Origin: an uncultured Alphaproteobacteria bacterium
GTDB lineage: Bacteria; Pseudomonadota; Alphaproteobacteria; HIMB59; GCA-002718135
Direction of reading: 5' to 3'
Length of the DNA stretch: 64,000 nt
Assembly (NCBI GenBank): GCA_902614395.1
Contig: CACMKW010000002.1
Location: forward strand, 67,356 to 131,355
Shown here: positions 41,747 through 51,734 of the stretch, one piece after another
Numbering within the stretch: position 1 is the first letter of the stretch
Layout: each line of letters starts with the position of its first letter
Translations under genes and position numbers: made by a program
Notes under the pieces: model-generated
Database searches by the model: none
What the model was told of the DNA's origin: nothing
Seen by the model: only the letters and a program-made list of their open reading frames with translations

Positions 41747-43669
41747 ATGGAAATTAAAAAAGAATGGCTACAATATGCAAAGGTTGATGAAGAAAAATAT
41801 TCTTCAATGTATGATCATTCACTTCAAAATAACGATGAATTTTGGGCTGAGCAAGCGCAAAGGGTGGATTGGATTAATAAGTTTACAAAAATAAAAAATG
41901 TAAAATATTCTAAAGATGATGTAAGGATTAAATGGTTTGAAGATGGTAATCTAAATGTTTCTTATAATTGTATAGATAGACATGCTAAAAGTAATCCTGA
42001 TAAAATTGCAATAATTTGGGAGGGTGATGACCCGAATGAGACAAAAAAGATAACTTATAAAGAGCTATTATTAAAAGTATCAAGAGCAGCAAATGTACTT
42101 AAAAAAATTGGTGTAAAAAAAGGTGATAGAGTAACCATATATTTAACAATGATACCTGAGTTAGCATATATAATGTTAGCTTGTGCAAGAATTGGAGCTG
42201 TACACTCAATTATATTTGGAGGTTTCTCTGCAGAATCTATTGCTGGTAGAATAAAAGATTGTCAATCAGAGTATGTTGTAACCGCTGATGAAGGAGTAAG
42301 GGGGGGTAAAACTATTCCTTTAAAATTAACAACAGACAAAGCATTAGAATCATGTCCCGACGTTAAGAAATGTTTAATTGTTAAAAGAACAAATAAAGAA
42401 ATAAAATTAATAAAAGATAGAGATTTATTCTATGATGATGTTCTTAAAGAAGTTAATGATTTTTGTGAACCAGAAATTTTAAATGCTGAAGATCCATTAT
42501 TCATTTTATATACATCAGGATCAACAGGTAAGCCGAAAGGGGTAATGCATACATCAGGTGGTTACATAGTTTATGCTTCTATGACTCATGAATATATTTT
42601 TAACTACAATGATGGCGATATATATTGGTGCACTGCAGACATAGGATGGATAACTGGTCATAGTTACATTATTTATGGACCTCTTTCTAATGGAGCTACA
42701 ACTTTAATGTTTGAAGGAGTTCCAAACTATCCTGACTTTTCAAGATTTTGGCAAATAGTAGATAAACATAAAGTAAATATTTTTTATACAGCCCCAACTG
42801 CAATTAGAGCTTTAATGAGAGAGGGTGATGATTACGTAACTAAGACTAGTAGATCATCATTAAAGCTTTTAGGAACAGTTGGTGAGCCAATAAACCCCGA
42901 AGCATGGAAATGGTACTTCGAAGTTCCAGGTAATTCAAATTGTCCAATTGTTGACACTTGGTGGCAAACTGAAACTGGGGGAATATTAATATCTCCTCAA
43001 ACTGGTGCTATAAAATTAAAACCTGGTTCAGCTTCAAAACCATTTTTTGGTATTGAACCATGTATTGTAGATAAAGATGGTAAAGAACTAGAAGGGGAAT
43101 GTGAAGGAATGTTATGCATGAATAGATCATGGCCCGGTCAAATGCGAACGGTTTATGGTGACCATAAAAGATTCATTGATACATATTTTTCGCAATTTGA
43201 TGGAAAATATTTTACCGGTGATGGGTGTAAAAGAGATAAGGATGGCTACTATTGGATTACAGGTAGAGTCGATGATGTAATTATTGTTTCTGGTCATAAT
43301 CTAGGTACTGCAGAAATAGAAAGTGCTTTTGTTTCTCATAAAGATGTATCTGAAGCAGCAGTAGTAGGCTACCCACATGATGTTAAAGGCAATGGTTTAT
43401 ATTGTTATGTTTCCTTAAAGGTGGGTATAGAAACGTCTGATGATTTAGTACTAAATTTAAAAAAAACTATTAGAGAAAAAATTGGTCCAATTGCAACACC
43501 TGATTTTATTCACATCACTGCTGGTTTACCAAAAACCAGGTCAGGCAAAATTATGAGAAGAATTCTAAGAAAAATTGCTTCTAATGATTTTGATAATTTG
43601 GGAGACACATCAACACTGGCAGACCCATCTGTTGTAAATGATTTGATTGAAAATAGAAAAAATAAATAA
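41747..43669 (+). CDS. acs: Acetyl-CoA synthetase
   Basis: Activates acetate to acetyl-CoA through acetyl-AMP, 640 residues. Marks are [19 protein letters not shown] (P-loop-like A3), [38 protein letters not shown] (acetate/AMP pocket), [18 protein letters not shown] and the C-terminal acetylation site [15 protein letters not shown]. In the context of the carnitine route, which uses acetyl-CoA and yields acetoacetate, Acs would replenish acetyl-CoA. No ScfR-like TTTGTAAAT repeats are seen before its start. Confidence 0.97.
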   Translation: MEIKKEWLQYAKVDEEKYSSMYDHSLQNNDEFWAEQAQRVDWINKFTKIKNVKYSKDDVRIKWFEDGNLNVSYNCIDRHAKSNPDKIAIIWEGDDPNETKKITYKELLLKVSRAANVLKKIGVKKGDRVTIYLTMIPELAYIMLACARIGAVHSIIFGGFSAESIAGRIKDCQSEYVVTADEGVRGGKTIPLKLTTDKALESCPDVKKCLIVKRTNKEIKLIKDRDLFYDDVLKEVNDFCEPEILNAEDPLFILYTSGSTGKPKGVMHTSGGYIVYASMTHEYIFNYNDGDIYWCTADIGWITGHSYIIYGPLSNGATTLMFEGVPNYPDFSRFWQIVDKHKVNIFYTAPTAIRALMREGDDYVTKTSRSSLKLLGTVGEPINPEAWKWYFEVPGNSNCPIVDTWWQTETGGILISPQTGAIKLKPGSASKPFFGIEPCIVDKDGKELEGECEGMLCMNRSWPGQMRTVYGDHKRFIDTYFSQFDGKYFTGDGCKRDKDGYYWITGRVDDVIIVSGHNLGTAEIESAFVSHKDVSEAAVVGYPHDVKGNGLYCYVSLKVGIETSDDLVLNLKKTIREKIGPIATPDFIHITAGLPKTRSGKIMRRILRKIASNDFDNLGDTSTLADPSVVNDLIENRKNK

Positions 43670-43672
43670 AAA

Positions 43673-44224
43673 CTATCGAGGCTCCCAGTGCTTTAAACAT
43701 CTAGGTTCATAAATATTTGCTGCCCCAACTTGCGTTCTTTCACCGCCTAATGTTTTTCTAAAAGTTTTGGTGGCTTCTAAGCCACAAACATTACAAAAAC
43801 CATAAATCTTTACTATTTTATCTGATAAACCCAGTAACATTGAAGATGTTTCCCAAGGCTTTCCTCTTGAGTCTTGATCAAGACCTGCACAAACAACATC
43901 TATGCCTTTATTCAAGATTATTTCTACATTGCTTAATGTATCTTTCATGTCCATAAACTGAATTTCATCTAAAAATACCATATCAACTTCACTTTTTTCA
44001 AAAATAAATTTTTCTAATGTTGTTTCCCAATCAGTCATCGAATAACACTCATGACTCAAATCATTATGCGTGATAATTTTTTCATTAGAGTATCTGTCAT
44101 CTATACTTGGTTTAATTACTATAATTTTTTTATTTTGATGTTTTGCCCATAGAATTCTTTTTAGTAATTCACTTGTTTTACCTGCAAACATCGCTCCAAC
44201 TATTGTCTCAAGATTTCCTCGCAT
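43673..44224 (-). CDS. tdk: Thymidine kinase (type II)
   Basis: Salvages thymidine to dTMP, 183 residues. The P-loop is GAMFAGKTSELLKRI (residues about 11-25) and the Walker B FLDEIQFM. The zinc site is seen as CNVCG and the C-terminal RCLKHW (two Cys from the first, Cys/His from the second). Lasso-region residues GAANIYEPRC bind thymidine. It converges on acs with three bases between stops. Confidence 0.95.
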   Translation of the reverse strand: MRGNLETIVGAMFAGKTSELLKRILWAKHQNKKIIVIKPSIDDRYSNEKIITHNDLSHECYSMTDWETTLEKFIFEKSEVDMVFLDEIQFMDMKDTLSNVEIILNKGIDVVCAGLDQDSRGKPWETSSMLLGLSDKIVKIYGFCNVCGLEATKTFRKTLGGERTQVGAANIYEPRCLKHWEPR

Positions 44225-44293
44225 AACTCAATATATTTTATTTTTACAATTTATTATATAATTATTTTAGATAAATATTAATTTTATGAAGTA

Positions 44294-45559
44294 ATGTTAA
44301 AAGGTGTAAAAATTAGATTTGAAATTCATAATATATTATTTTCAGTTTATAAATTTAATAGAACTCTAAATAATTCTTTAATTAAAAAACAAATTAATAA
44401 ACAAAAAAAAGAAGATATAGCTTTTTTATATAATGTAACGCTAAACTCAATGAGGTTACATTTACATTGTTTAAAAATAATAGACAAATTTATAAAAAAA
44501 AAATTAAGAGATCAGGAAAAGATTTTATTAATTAGTGCTATTACCCAAATTGTATTTTTAAACTTTAAGGAATACGCTGTCATTAATTGTTCAGTTGAAA
44601 TAGCAAAAAAACTAAATTTATATCCTGGTCTTATTAATGCAACATTAAAGAAAATAGCTAAAGATAAAAATGATTTGAAAAAAATCAAAATTAATTTTAG
44701 CGATTTACCTCTATGGTTTCAAAGAAAAACTCGCTTTATGTCTGAATATGAAAAAAAACAATTTCTAGAAAATTTTCACAAAGAGCCAAATATTCATATT
44801 GTTTTTAAAGATGAAGAAAAGTTAAAAAAATTTAATGCTAAAATACTTAAAACATCAATGATATCTGGTTTTTTATTGGATGAAAAAAATTTTCAGGAAA
44901 AAATTTCTTTTATTAATGGTGATTGGTGGGTACAAGATTTCAGTTCCTTTCTTCCATTGTATAATTTTGATGAAATAAATAAAAAAAAGGTTTTCCTAGA
45001 TGCATGTGCGGCTCCAGGTGGAAAATCTTTTCAAATTTTATCTAAGAAATTAAATGTCATCTTGAATGATAAAAGCAAAAATAGAATTCAGACTCTTAAA
45101 ACTAATTTAGAGAGACTTAAATTAAGCGCAGAAATTTATAATGAAGATTTTATTAAATTTGATAATAAAAAAAAATTTGATGTAATTATAATTGATGCTC
45201 CTTGTTCGGCTGTTGGAACAATAAGGAGGAATCCTGAAATTTTTTTTAAAAATAAAGGCCCGAATTTTGACAAACTGCTTTCTTTACAAGAAAATATGTT
45301 AGAAAAAGCATCATTTTTATTAAATACAAACGGATTTATAATTTATATGACTTGTTCTTTTTTACAAATTGAAACCATAGATCAAGTTAAGAAGTTCCTT
45401 AAACTAAATAATAATTTTGTGCTTTCAAATTTTAGATTAAGAGAAAATCAAAAAAATTACTCAAAATTTATTAAAAATAATTTTATGATAACTATTCCTA
45501 ATATAATTTTTGACTATAATATTGATGGATACTTTGCAGCTTTTTTAAAAAAAATATAA
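44294..45559 (+). CDS. rsmB: 16S rRNA cytosine-C5 methyltransferase RsmB (Sun/Fmu family)
   Basis: Methylates C967 of 16S rRNA with SAM. It has 421 residues with an N-terminal NusB-like RNA-binding domain (about 1-130) and a C-terminal Rossmann methyltransferase domain. The SAM site is FLDACAAPGGKSFQIL, motif IV is IDAPCSAVGTIRRNPE and the catalytic Cys lies in IYMTCSFLQIET. It overlaps the heparinase-family gene by one base (TAATG). The rsmB-heparinase-purH order is typical of alphaproteobacteria. Confidence 0.92.
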   Translation: MLKGVKIRFEIHNILFSVYKFNRTLNNSLIKKQINKQKKEDIAFLYNVTLNSMRLHLHCLKIIDKFIKKKLRDQEKILLISAITQIVFLNFKEYAVINCSVEIAKKLNLYPGLINATLKKIAKDKNDLKKIKINFSDLPLWFQRKTRFMSEYEKKQFLENFHKEPNIHIVFKDEEKLKKFNAKILKTSMISGFLLDEKNFQEKISFINGDWWVQDFSSFLPLYNFDEINKKKVFLDACAAPGGKSFQILSKKLNVILNDKSKNRIQTLKTNLERLKLSAEIYNEDFIKFDNKKKFDVIIIDAPCSAVGTIRRNPEIFFKNKGPNFDKLLSLQENMLEKASFLLNTNGFIIYMTCSFLQIETIDQVKKFLKLNNNFVLSNFRLRENQKNYSKFIKNNFMITIPNIIFDYNIDGYFAAFLKKI

Positions 45560-47091
45560 TGATTTTAATAATAAAAAAAATATTATTTTTATTTATAACC
45601 TCTAAATTCAATGCAAAAAAAAATTTATCTTATTTAGATTTAAACTTTAAAAAAATAGATTTTACAAATCATGATAAAATAAAATCATTTATTTTTAAAA
45701 AAAATTTTTATACTTACAGAAATAAAAATATTCATAGTTTTGATTTTTTAAATTTCTCAAATAAACTTGGTGGTAAAATAGGTATAAATTTGTCTAAAAA
45801 AGCTATCTTTGAGTGGCATAAACTAAACAAAAATAAGTTAGGCTTTCCTTGGATAGAAGATCTATCATCTAAAAGGCTAATAAATCTTTTGTATAACTAT
45901 GAATATATAAATTCTTCCTCAAAGGAAGCTGATAAGAAAAAATTAGATTTTATTATCTATTTTCATATTCAAAGAATTTTATTTGATTTCAACTCAAAAA
46001 AAATATCTGAATTTACTTCATACGATTTAAAAGCATATTTGTTATCTTGCTCACTCCTAAAGAAAATTAATGAAAAAGAAATTGATTATATAAAATATAT
46101 TGTTGATAACCAAATTGATAAGATTGGTATGCATAAAAGTTATAATTTCTTGGAACATTCTAAGTTTATAAATAATCTTAGTGAAATAAAAAATATTTTA
46201 CTTTTTTCTAAATCAAATAAATCAAATGTTTTTGATGAAGTAATTCTAAAAATGACATCGATATTAAATGAATATTTCCATTTAGATGGTTCTCTTGCAC
46301 TATTTAATGGTACCAATAATATTTATTCAATGATTATTTACAATTCCTTAAATAAAGAGAGTTACTTAAAAAAAAGGGAATTTTTGAATATTGATAATGG
46401 AATTGCATTTTACTCAGATAAAAATAAAAAAATATTTTTTGATGTAGTACAGCCAAATTCGGATATGATTAGTTCGAACTTAAGTGCTGGAACTCTATCA
46501 ATCGAATTAAGTGGCTTCGGAGAAAAAATAGTTACAAATTGTGGTGCTTCAGAGAGTTTTGGTAAAAATCCTGAATATTTGAGATACAGTGCAGCTCATT
46601 CTACCATTATTTTACAAAATACTAATATAAGTGAGATAAAGGAAGACAATCCACATATAAAATTTCCCCAATCTGTAGTCTTTAGAAAAGAAGCCAATGA
46701 ACAAGAAGAAATATTTGAAGGATCACATAATGGATACTTAAAGAAATTTAGTAAAATAATAAAAAGAAGATTAGTTATTCATAGAAATAAAAATAAATTC
46801 AATGGCGAGGATAGCTTTATTTCATATAAAGATATTGGGAGTCGTTTAATCTACCATATTAGATTTCATTTAGGGAATGATATAGTTTTAAATTTTACAA
46901 ATAATAAAAAAAATATAATTTTAAAAACTAAAAAGAACAATATTTGGTTATTTAAAAGTAATACAGAGCTTATAATTGAGGATAGTATATTAGTTGATAA
47001 TAATATTACGAAACCTACTAAACAAATTGTAATTAAGGGTGTATTGTCAGATAAAAAGATTATAGAAAAATGGTCCTTAGAAAAAATTTAA
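45559..47091 (+). CDS. Heparinase II/III family protein
   Basis: A 510-residue protein with an alpha/alpha-barrel N-terminal half and a beta-sheet C-terminal half. The C-terminal block ELSGFGEKIVTNCGASESFG then YSAAHSTIILQNTNISEI matches the family signature (GxE..v..N.G, AHNT). SYLDLNF near the start and FPWIEDLSSKRLINLLYNYEYI (key part WIEDLSSKRLINLLYNY) match the N-terminal domain. Members at this conserved location are not proven heparin lyases; cell-envelope polysaccharide turnover is a reasonable guess. Its end overlaps the first purH part by 22 bases. Confidence 0.82.
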   Translation: MILIIKKILFLFITSKFNAKKNLSYLDLNFKKIDFTNHDKIKSFIFKKNFYTYRNKNIHSFDFLNFSNKLGGKIGINLSKKAIFEWHKLNKNKLGFPWIEDLSSKRLINLLYNYEYINSSSKEADKKKLDFIIYFHIQRILFDFNSKKISEFTSYDLKAYLLSCSLLKKINEKEIDYIKYIVDNQIDKIGMHKSYNFLEHSKFINNLSEIKNILLFSKSNKSNVFDEVILKMTSILNEYFHLDGSLALFNGTNNIYSMIIYNSLNKESYLKKREFLNIDNGIAFYSDKNKKIFFDVVQPNSDMISSNLSAGTLSIELSGFGEKIVTNCGASESFGKNPEYLRYSAAHSTIILQNTNISEIKEDNPHIKFPQSVVFRKEANEQEEIFEGSHNGYLKKFSKIIKRRLVIHRNKNKFNGEDSFISYKDIGSRLIYHIRFHLGNDIVLNFTNNKKNIILKTKKNNIWLFKSNTELIIEDSILVDNNITKPTKQIVIKGVLSDKKIIEKWSLEKI

Positions 47092-47669
47092 AGAAAAAAT
47101 TTGCTTTAATATCAGTATTTGAAAAAAGAAATTTAAAATATCTTTGCTCTAACTTAGATAAATTTAATTACAGTTTTATGTCGAGTGGATCTACTGGAGA
47201 AAAAATACGCGAATTAGGTTTTAAATGTCAGGATATTTCAAAATTAACAAATTTTAAAGAAATGTTTGGGGGTAGGGTTAAAACATTGAATCCATTAATT
47301 TATAGTTCATTACTGTACATTAGAGATAATAAAATTCATAAAAAACAATTTAAATTGTTGAAGATGCCTGAAATAGATATTGTTGTTGTGAACTTATATC
47401 CATTTAAAAAATATTTAAGAAAAAATAATTACGATAAAATTATAGAAATGATAGATATTGGGGGGCCAAGTTTATTAAGAGCAGCAGGAAAGAATTTCAA
47501 ATATATAACTCCAATAATTGATATATTAGATTATAAAAAATTAGTAAAAAATTTATATGAAAATAAAGGAACAACTGACATTTTTTTTAGAAAAAAAATG
47601 GCTCAGAAAGTTTTTAAACAAACATCTCAATATGATAAAATTATCTCTAATTGGCTAAATGAAAAGTAA
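47070..47669 (+). CDS. purH: PurH N-terminal part: IMP cyclohydrolase (MGS-like) domain as a separate protein
   Basis: A 199-residue protein equal to the IMP cyclohydrolase half of bifunctional PurH. It closes FAICAR to IMP. Active-site Lys of GGRVKTLNP, Asn/Tyr of VNLYPFKKY, Asp of MIDIGGPSLLRAAGKN and that block's final Lys are kept. Several usual positions differ: SVSDK is SVFEK, STGGTA is SSGSTG, and KTLHPxxHGG is KTLNPLIYSS. The stop lies inside the next gene (11-base overlap), so both halves are made from one mRNA. Normally one chain of about 520 residues. Confidence 0.85.
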   Translation: MVLRKNLKKKFALISVFEKRNLKYLCSNLDKFNYSFMSSGSTGEKIRELGFKCQDISKLTNFKEMFGGRVKTLNPLIYSSLLYIRDNKIHKKQFKLLKMPEIDIVVVNLYPFKKYLRKNNYDKIIEMIDIGGPSLLRAAGKNFKYITPIIDILDYKKLVKNLYENKGTTDIFFRKKMAQKVFKQTSQYDKIISNWLNEK

Positions 47670-48576
47670 AAAGAATAAGATTAAATTAAGATATGGAGAA
47701 AATCCAAATCAAGAAGGCTATCTAATTAATGATCAAAAAAATTCTATTTTTACCTATCAGATTAGTGGAAAAAAAATAAGTTATAATAATCTGATTGATC
47801 TTGATAGTGGATTAAAATGTTTAAAGGAATTTCTGGAGCCTACATCAATAATTCTGAAACATACTAATCCCTGTGGTATAGCTTCAGCAAAAAATATAGA
47901 GGTTGCTTTTAATAGATCTTATAAAAGCGATCCTAAAAGTGCTTTTGGGGGTATAATTTTACTAAATAGAAAAATAAATTCTAAGCTTGCAAAAAAAATA
48001 TATAAAAATTTTTTTGAGATGGTAGTTGCTTTAGATTTTGATCAAGATGCACTTAAAATTTTAGAAAAAAAGAAAAATCTAATTTTGCTAAAAATACCTA
48101 ATATTAAAAAAACAACCTTTGAATATAGGTCGACTTTATTTGGAGATCTTTATCAAACAACAGATTTAAATCCAATTAATAGAAAGTTTTTAACTTTAGT
48201 TTCAAAAAAGAAAGGGTCAACTAAATCAGTTGATGATTTGATTTTCTCATTAAAAGTTGCAAAACACTTAAAATCAAATGCTATTGTTTTATCTAGAAAC
48301 AAGCAAACCTTAGGTTTAGGTCATGGTCATACAAACAGAGTAGATGCATTATATTATGCTATTAAAAATATGAATAAATATTTTAAAAAAGGAAACTTCG
48401 TTTGTGCTTCAGATGGTTTTTTTCCTTTTGTAGACAGTATAAATCTTCTCAATAGGAATGGATGCAGTGCTGTAGCTCAACCTGGAGGCTCAATAAATGA
48501 TAAAGTCATAATTTCTTTTTCAGTAAAAAATAAAATATCATTGTATTTTACAAAAAACAGGCTCTTTAAACATTGA
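47659..48576 (+). CDS. purH: PurH C-terminal part: AICAR transformylase as a separate protein
   Basis: A 305-residue protein equal to the AICAR formyltransferase half of PurH, using 10-formyl-THF. It begins with a short basic leader and then LRYGENPNQEGYL, the start of the domain in fused PurH. The catalytic Lys-His pair is in IILKHTNPCGIASA; SDPKSAFGGIILLNRKI, LGLGHGHTNRVDA and SVKNKISLYFTKNRLFKH complete the domain, with GCSAVAQPGGSINDK before the end. Frame differs from the first half. ATG at 47659 overlaps its stop as ATGAAAAGTAA, a classic coupled arrangement. FolD in this window supplies its cofactor. Confidence 0.88.
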   Translation: MKSKKNKIKLRYGENPNQEGYLINDQKNSIFTYQISGKKISYNNLIDLDSGLKCLKEFLEPTSIILKHTNPCGIASAKNIEVAFNRSYKSDPKSAFGGIILLNRKINSKLAKKIYKNFFEMVVALDFDQDALKILEKKKNLILLKIPNIKKTTFEYRSTLFGDLYQTTDLNPINRKFLTLVSKKKGSTKSVDDLIFSLKVAKHLKSNAIVLSRNKQTLGLGHGHTNRVDALYYAIKNMNKYFKKGNFVCASDGFFPFVDSINLLNRNGCSAVAQPGGSINDKVIISFSVKNKISLYFTKNRLFKH

Positions 48577-48725
48577 ATAAAAAAAATAAAATTCCTTATT
48601 ATTTAAAAATTTTAATTAAAGACCATCCTAAAATTACATCAGGTAGAAAAAATTTTGATCAACATAATTATAGAATTGTAAAAACAATAGAAATAATTAA
48701 AAAATATTTTAAATTGAAAATATAG
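48573..48725 (+). CDS. Possible small protein, 50 aa, TTG start coupled to purH
   Basis: A 50-codon frame starts with TTG at 48573, overlapping the purH stop as TTGA, and ends with TAG at 48725. The product includes IKDHPKITSGRKNFDQHNY then RIVKTIEIIKKYF, a composition (His, Pro, Gly, Arg, Gln) unlike random AT-rich translation. No family recognised. It is soluble, basic and without Cys. The coupling favours a real gene, but a chance frame cannot be excluded. Confidence 0.45.
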   Translation: MNKKNKIPYYLKILIKDHPKITSGRKNFDQHNYRIVKTIEIIKKYFKLKI

Positions 48726-48732
48726 ACCAAAA

Positions 48733-49497
48733 TTAACAAGAGATATTATTTAAAATATTTTCCCAAGCTTCTCCAGTTTCTATCTCTTTGAGAGTCCACT
48801 GACCATATGCTAAATTATTAAAAATTTTATAATCTATAGATGGATTTTCTATGTTCTGTATTTTACCTATGTGACTTAAGGTTTTGTCTGTAAAATATGC
48901 AGGAACCCCCTTATACATAGCTATAAAACCAGCTGTAGACTGCAAACTAACAAATGCCCATGCATCTTTTAATAATAAATTCAATGGTTTTTTAGATAGT
49001 TTATTATGTACTATAATTTTTCTATCAGAATATTTTCTAACTAATTGTGTTGTCTCTTCAGTCCACATAGGTACGTTATATATTTTTTTCATAGTTTCTG
49101 ATGGTTCAGAAAGGATTATATAATTACCTGTTTTTTTTTGATCAAGTATTTTTAAATTTAGTTTACTTAATCTATCACTTGGAAAATTGCCTTTACCATT
49201 GTGTATAAAGTTATTGTAAACAATTCTAAAGTAACCATTCATATTTTTAACTTTAGTTAACTTATTTTCAAATATTCTTTCTGACTGATTAAAATAACCA
49301 TGATCCATATAATAAAAATTCTTAACTTTATTAATTACTTGAAGAGTGCCCCTTAGCACCCCATAAGTTGCAATAGATTTATCGAATTCTTTAAAATTAT
49401 TTACATGACATAAAAGAGAGTCAGAACCTTTTGCAAAATTATAGCATAAAGTTCTATTCATTATATGGTCTGTATAAATTACTATGGGTTTTTCCAT
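48733..49497 (-). CDS. Putative capsule/glycan biosynthesis protein (KpsS/LipB-like)
   Basis: A 254-residue protein, starting MEKPIVIYTDHIMNRTLCYN. YYMDHGYFNQSERIF and the C-terminal KDAWAFVSLQSTAGFIAMYKGVPAYFT follow the GT-B-like pattern of capsular polysaccharide proteins, in which the S-T-A-G-F-E/I block contacts the nucleotide-sugar. LSEPSETMKKIYN and a following WTEETTQLVRKYSDRKIIV are also as seen in that group. No signal peptide. It ends the four-gene minus-strand glycan patch. Assignment is by pattern only; substrate unknown. Confidence 0.5.
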   Translation of the reverse strand: MEKPIVIYTDHIMNRTLCYNFAKGSDSLLCHVNNFKEFDKSIATYGVLRGTLQVINKVKNFYYMDHGYFNQSERIFENKLTKVKNMNGYFRIVYNNFIHNGKGNFPSDRLSKLNLKILDQKKTGNYIILSEPSETMKKIYNVPMWTEETTQLVRKYSDRKIIVHNKLSKKPLNLLLKDAWAFVSLQSTAGFIAMYKGVPAYFTDKTLSHIGKIQNIENPSIDYKIFNNLAYGQWTLKEIETGEAWENILNNISC

Positions 49498-49558
49498 TAT
49501 ATTTATTCTATAAATTAATAAATTTTTTATAATAAAGTGTAATGCTAAATATCGGTAT

Positions 49559-51094
49559 CTATTTTTTTTTAAAAATTATTTTTTCTTCTGAATTAGGTTG
49601 AATTTCAATAAATGTGTCTTCTTTTTTTTTGTATGAAAACTTAATAGAATTTTTTTTATTACTAAAATTAAATATTCTCAATTCTGTGCTTTCATCTTGC
49701 AACTCACGAATCAGTGGTAAACATCCTGCTGTTATAGTAGCTGATTTAAATTTAATTAAATAATCAGATTTTCCAAGGTTTTCATTACTGCCAACAATTA
49801 ACTTAGTATAACATCCTGTAACCGCTCCAATTCCCCAATTCCTACCATGTCCAGATACAATAGAGCTGAAATGCTTTCCAGAGTCTGAGTGTTCAGACCC
49901 AAGGCGAAGAATTGATGAGGCAATTTTAATTTTTTTGGCAGCAGTTCTAAAAGCCCTTTCTGCATATTCGATTTTTCCAGTAATGTTATACAACAATGAA
50001 AAATATGATGTTGAGGGCTCCCTGAATTCTTTAGGTTCAAACGCGTTAAAGAAATACCAATAAATCATGTCTTTTCTATTTCCTATACCAGGTCTTTTAA
50101 TTATTTGGTTTTGTGGAAATGTTAACATGATTTCTGAATCGTCATAAGATTCTAAATTAGATATAGAATCTAAAACTGAATTATCAAAAGAATAATCAGA
50201 AAAAGTATTTCTGTAATAAGAAATAATTGTTCCTACATTATCTGAATATGGATGCTCAATGATTGGAATTATATTTTTGATTATTTTTTTAGTGGCTTCT
50301 AAAAAGATATTATCATTTGTATTTTTATAAAGTTCTCCAAAAATATAAATAAAACCTGAAGCAATTAAATTTTCAATTCCAGATAAAGGATCGTTTTTGA
50401 AATGATGGTGATTTGATGCTAAAAATTTTTCTTCTGGATTAATCATATCTTTCGAAAAAAACTCATCCCATTCACAGTTCCAAGCCACAGGTATAGTTTC
50501 TTTTGCAATAATGATTCTCTCAGCAAATTTTTTACTATAGTCAATTGACCAGTCTAAATATTTTTGATCAGATGTTATATTCCATGCCAGTAATGCTATA
50601 TGAACAAATCTTAAATGATCAGCTGTATTAAATTTATAAATATCTCTATCGCTTATACCATCACTACCAAAATACCAGCTGTTAAAGTTTTTTTGAGAAT
50701 AGTTATACCAATCTTCTGTTTCTTTATCCCAGTTTCCAATAAATTTAGAAACATTTATAATTAATTCTTTTGCTTTTATATTTTCAGGAAAGAGATCAAT
50801 GTATCTAGGCAAAAAACCGAGAAAAAGCTCTGATCCATGATGAACATCTTCCATTTTGAAGTATCCTCTGTTAAGATTTTGTTCTGCCCAATTAATTAAA
50901 TTTTCTCCCATATAAAATAAAAAATTTTTATTAGTTTCATTTGGATCTATTAGATAATCATGAAAAAGAGATATACAATAGTTTGCGTTATCACCTTGAT
51001 AAATTGAATTTGAAAAACTTTCTAATGCTTCTTTATTTATAAGTTTTTTGATTTCTCGATTTATAGTAAATGCTGATTCAAATAAAATTTTCAT
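49559..51094 (-). CDS. Unassigned 511-aa protein, likely alpha/alpha-toroid fold
   Basis: A large soluble protein with no signal peptide. Repeating helical pairs carry aromatic and His-rich loops: KMEDVHHGSELFLGFLPRYI, NTADHLRFVHIALLAWNIT, ASNHHHFKNDPLSGIENLIA and LRLGSEHSDSGKHFSS followed by GHGRNWGIGAVTGCY. The pattern resembles six-hairpin glycosidases, polysaccharide lyases and epimerases. A C-terminal beta-rich tail (IRIFNFSNKKNSIKFSYKK-type strands) also fits such enzymes. I cannot name the family. It overlaps the sulfotransferase gene start-to-stop as ATGA, so it probably acts on the same glycan. A C5-epimerase or lyase is one guess, not supported by a specific motif. Confidence 0.6.
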   Translation of the reverse strand: MKILFESAFTINREIKKLINKEALESFSNSIYQGDNANYCISLFHDYLIDPNETNKNFLFYMGENLINWAEQNLNRGYFKMEDVHHGSELFLGFLPRYIDLFPENIKAKELIINVSKFIGNWDKETEDWYNYSQKNFNSWYFGSDGISDRDIYKFNTADHLRFVHIALLAWNITSDQKYLDWSIDYSKKFAERIIIAKETIPVAWNCEWDEFFSKDMINPEEKFLASNHHHFKNDPLSGIENLIASGFIYIFGELYKNTNDNIFLEATKKIIKNIIPIIEHPYSDNVGTIISYYRNTFSDYSFDNSVLDSISNLESYDDSEIMLTFPQNQIIKRPGIGNRKDMIYWYFFNAFEPKEFREPSTSYFSLLYNITGKIEYAERAFRTAAKKIKIASSILRLGSEHSDSGKHFSSIVSGHGRNWGIGAVTGCYTKLIVGSNENLGKSDYLIKFKSATITAGCLPLIRELQDESTELRIFNFSNKKNSIKFSYKKKEDTFIEIQPNSEEKIIFKKK

Positions 51095-51717
51095 TTTTGT
51101 ATTAGTTTAAAATCTTTTGCATATATTTTTTCAATTTTACTAATCTGTGAGTTAGTAAGTTTTATTTTAATTTCACTTCCGCCAGTTTGAATTTTAGGAA
51201 AAATTATTTTTCTTGAAAAAAAATCATTAACCTGTTCTGCAAAAAAACTGAGTTCATCAGTTGTAGACCAAAAAGTATAATAGTTTAAATCTTCACCCAA
51301 AAAGTATACCTGTGGTAAAAAATGTTTATTTTCAAAATTATTAATTTCAAGCTTTTCTAGTATCATATCAATTGAATGATCTTTAAATTGAATATCACGA
51401 TGATAAAGTATTCTGTTTTTATATGCAGAAATAAACCTTTTAATTGGATCTCTTACAATACAACACTTAATATCTATATTTATTTTTTTAAAAGGCTGTT
51501 TGGATGGAATTATTCCTATAATATTTTGTTTACCCTTATATTGGTCTGGTGTTTGTTCTATCTGGGGTATTTCATCGCCTAAAAAAAGAAAATGCTTATC
51601 AATCTTTAAATGTTTTGCAAAAAACATTTTAGCAGAAGTGTTGGCATTTTTAGGGCATGGGTAATAGACGAGTTTTTTATTTGAAGTTTTATTAGTAAAT
51701 ATGGCATATTTTGACAT
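51091..51717 (-). CDS. Carbohydrate sulfotransferase (Sulfotransfer_2 type)
   Basis: A 208-residue cytoplasmic protein without signal peptide or membrane segment. The PAPS 5'-phosphosulfate loop is YYPCPKNANTSAKMFF (residues about 18-33); the 3'-phosphate site is CCIVRDPIKRFISAYKNR near residues 85-102. This is the pattern of the family containing heparan 2-O and chondroitin sulfotransferases, so sulfation of a glycan or glycolipid is expected. Translation is coupled to the following alpha/alpha protein. Confidence 0.82.
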   Translation of the reverse strand: MSKYAIFTNKTSNKKLVYYPCPKNANTSAKMFFAKHLKIDKHFLFLGDEIPQIEQTPDQYKGKQNIIGIIPSKQPFKKINIDIKCCIVRDPIKRFISAYKNRILYHRDIQFKDHSIDMILEKLEINNFENKHFLPQVYFLGEDLNYYTFWSTTDELSFFAEQVNDFFSRKIIFPKIQTGGSEIKIKLTNSQISKIEKIYAKDFKLIQK

Positions 51718-51734
51718 TTTAATTTTTTAATTAG

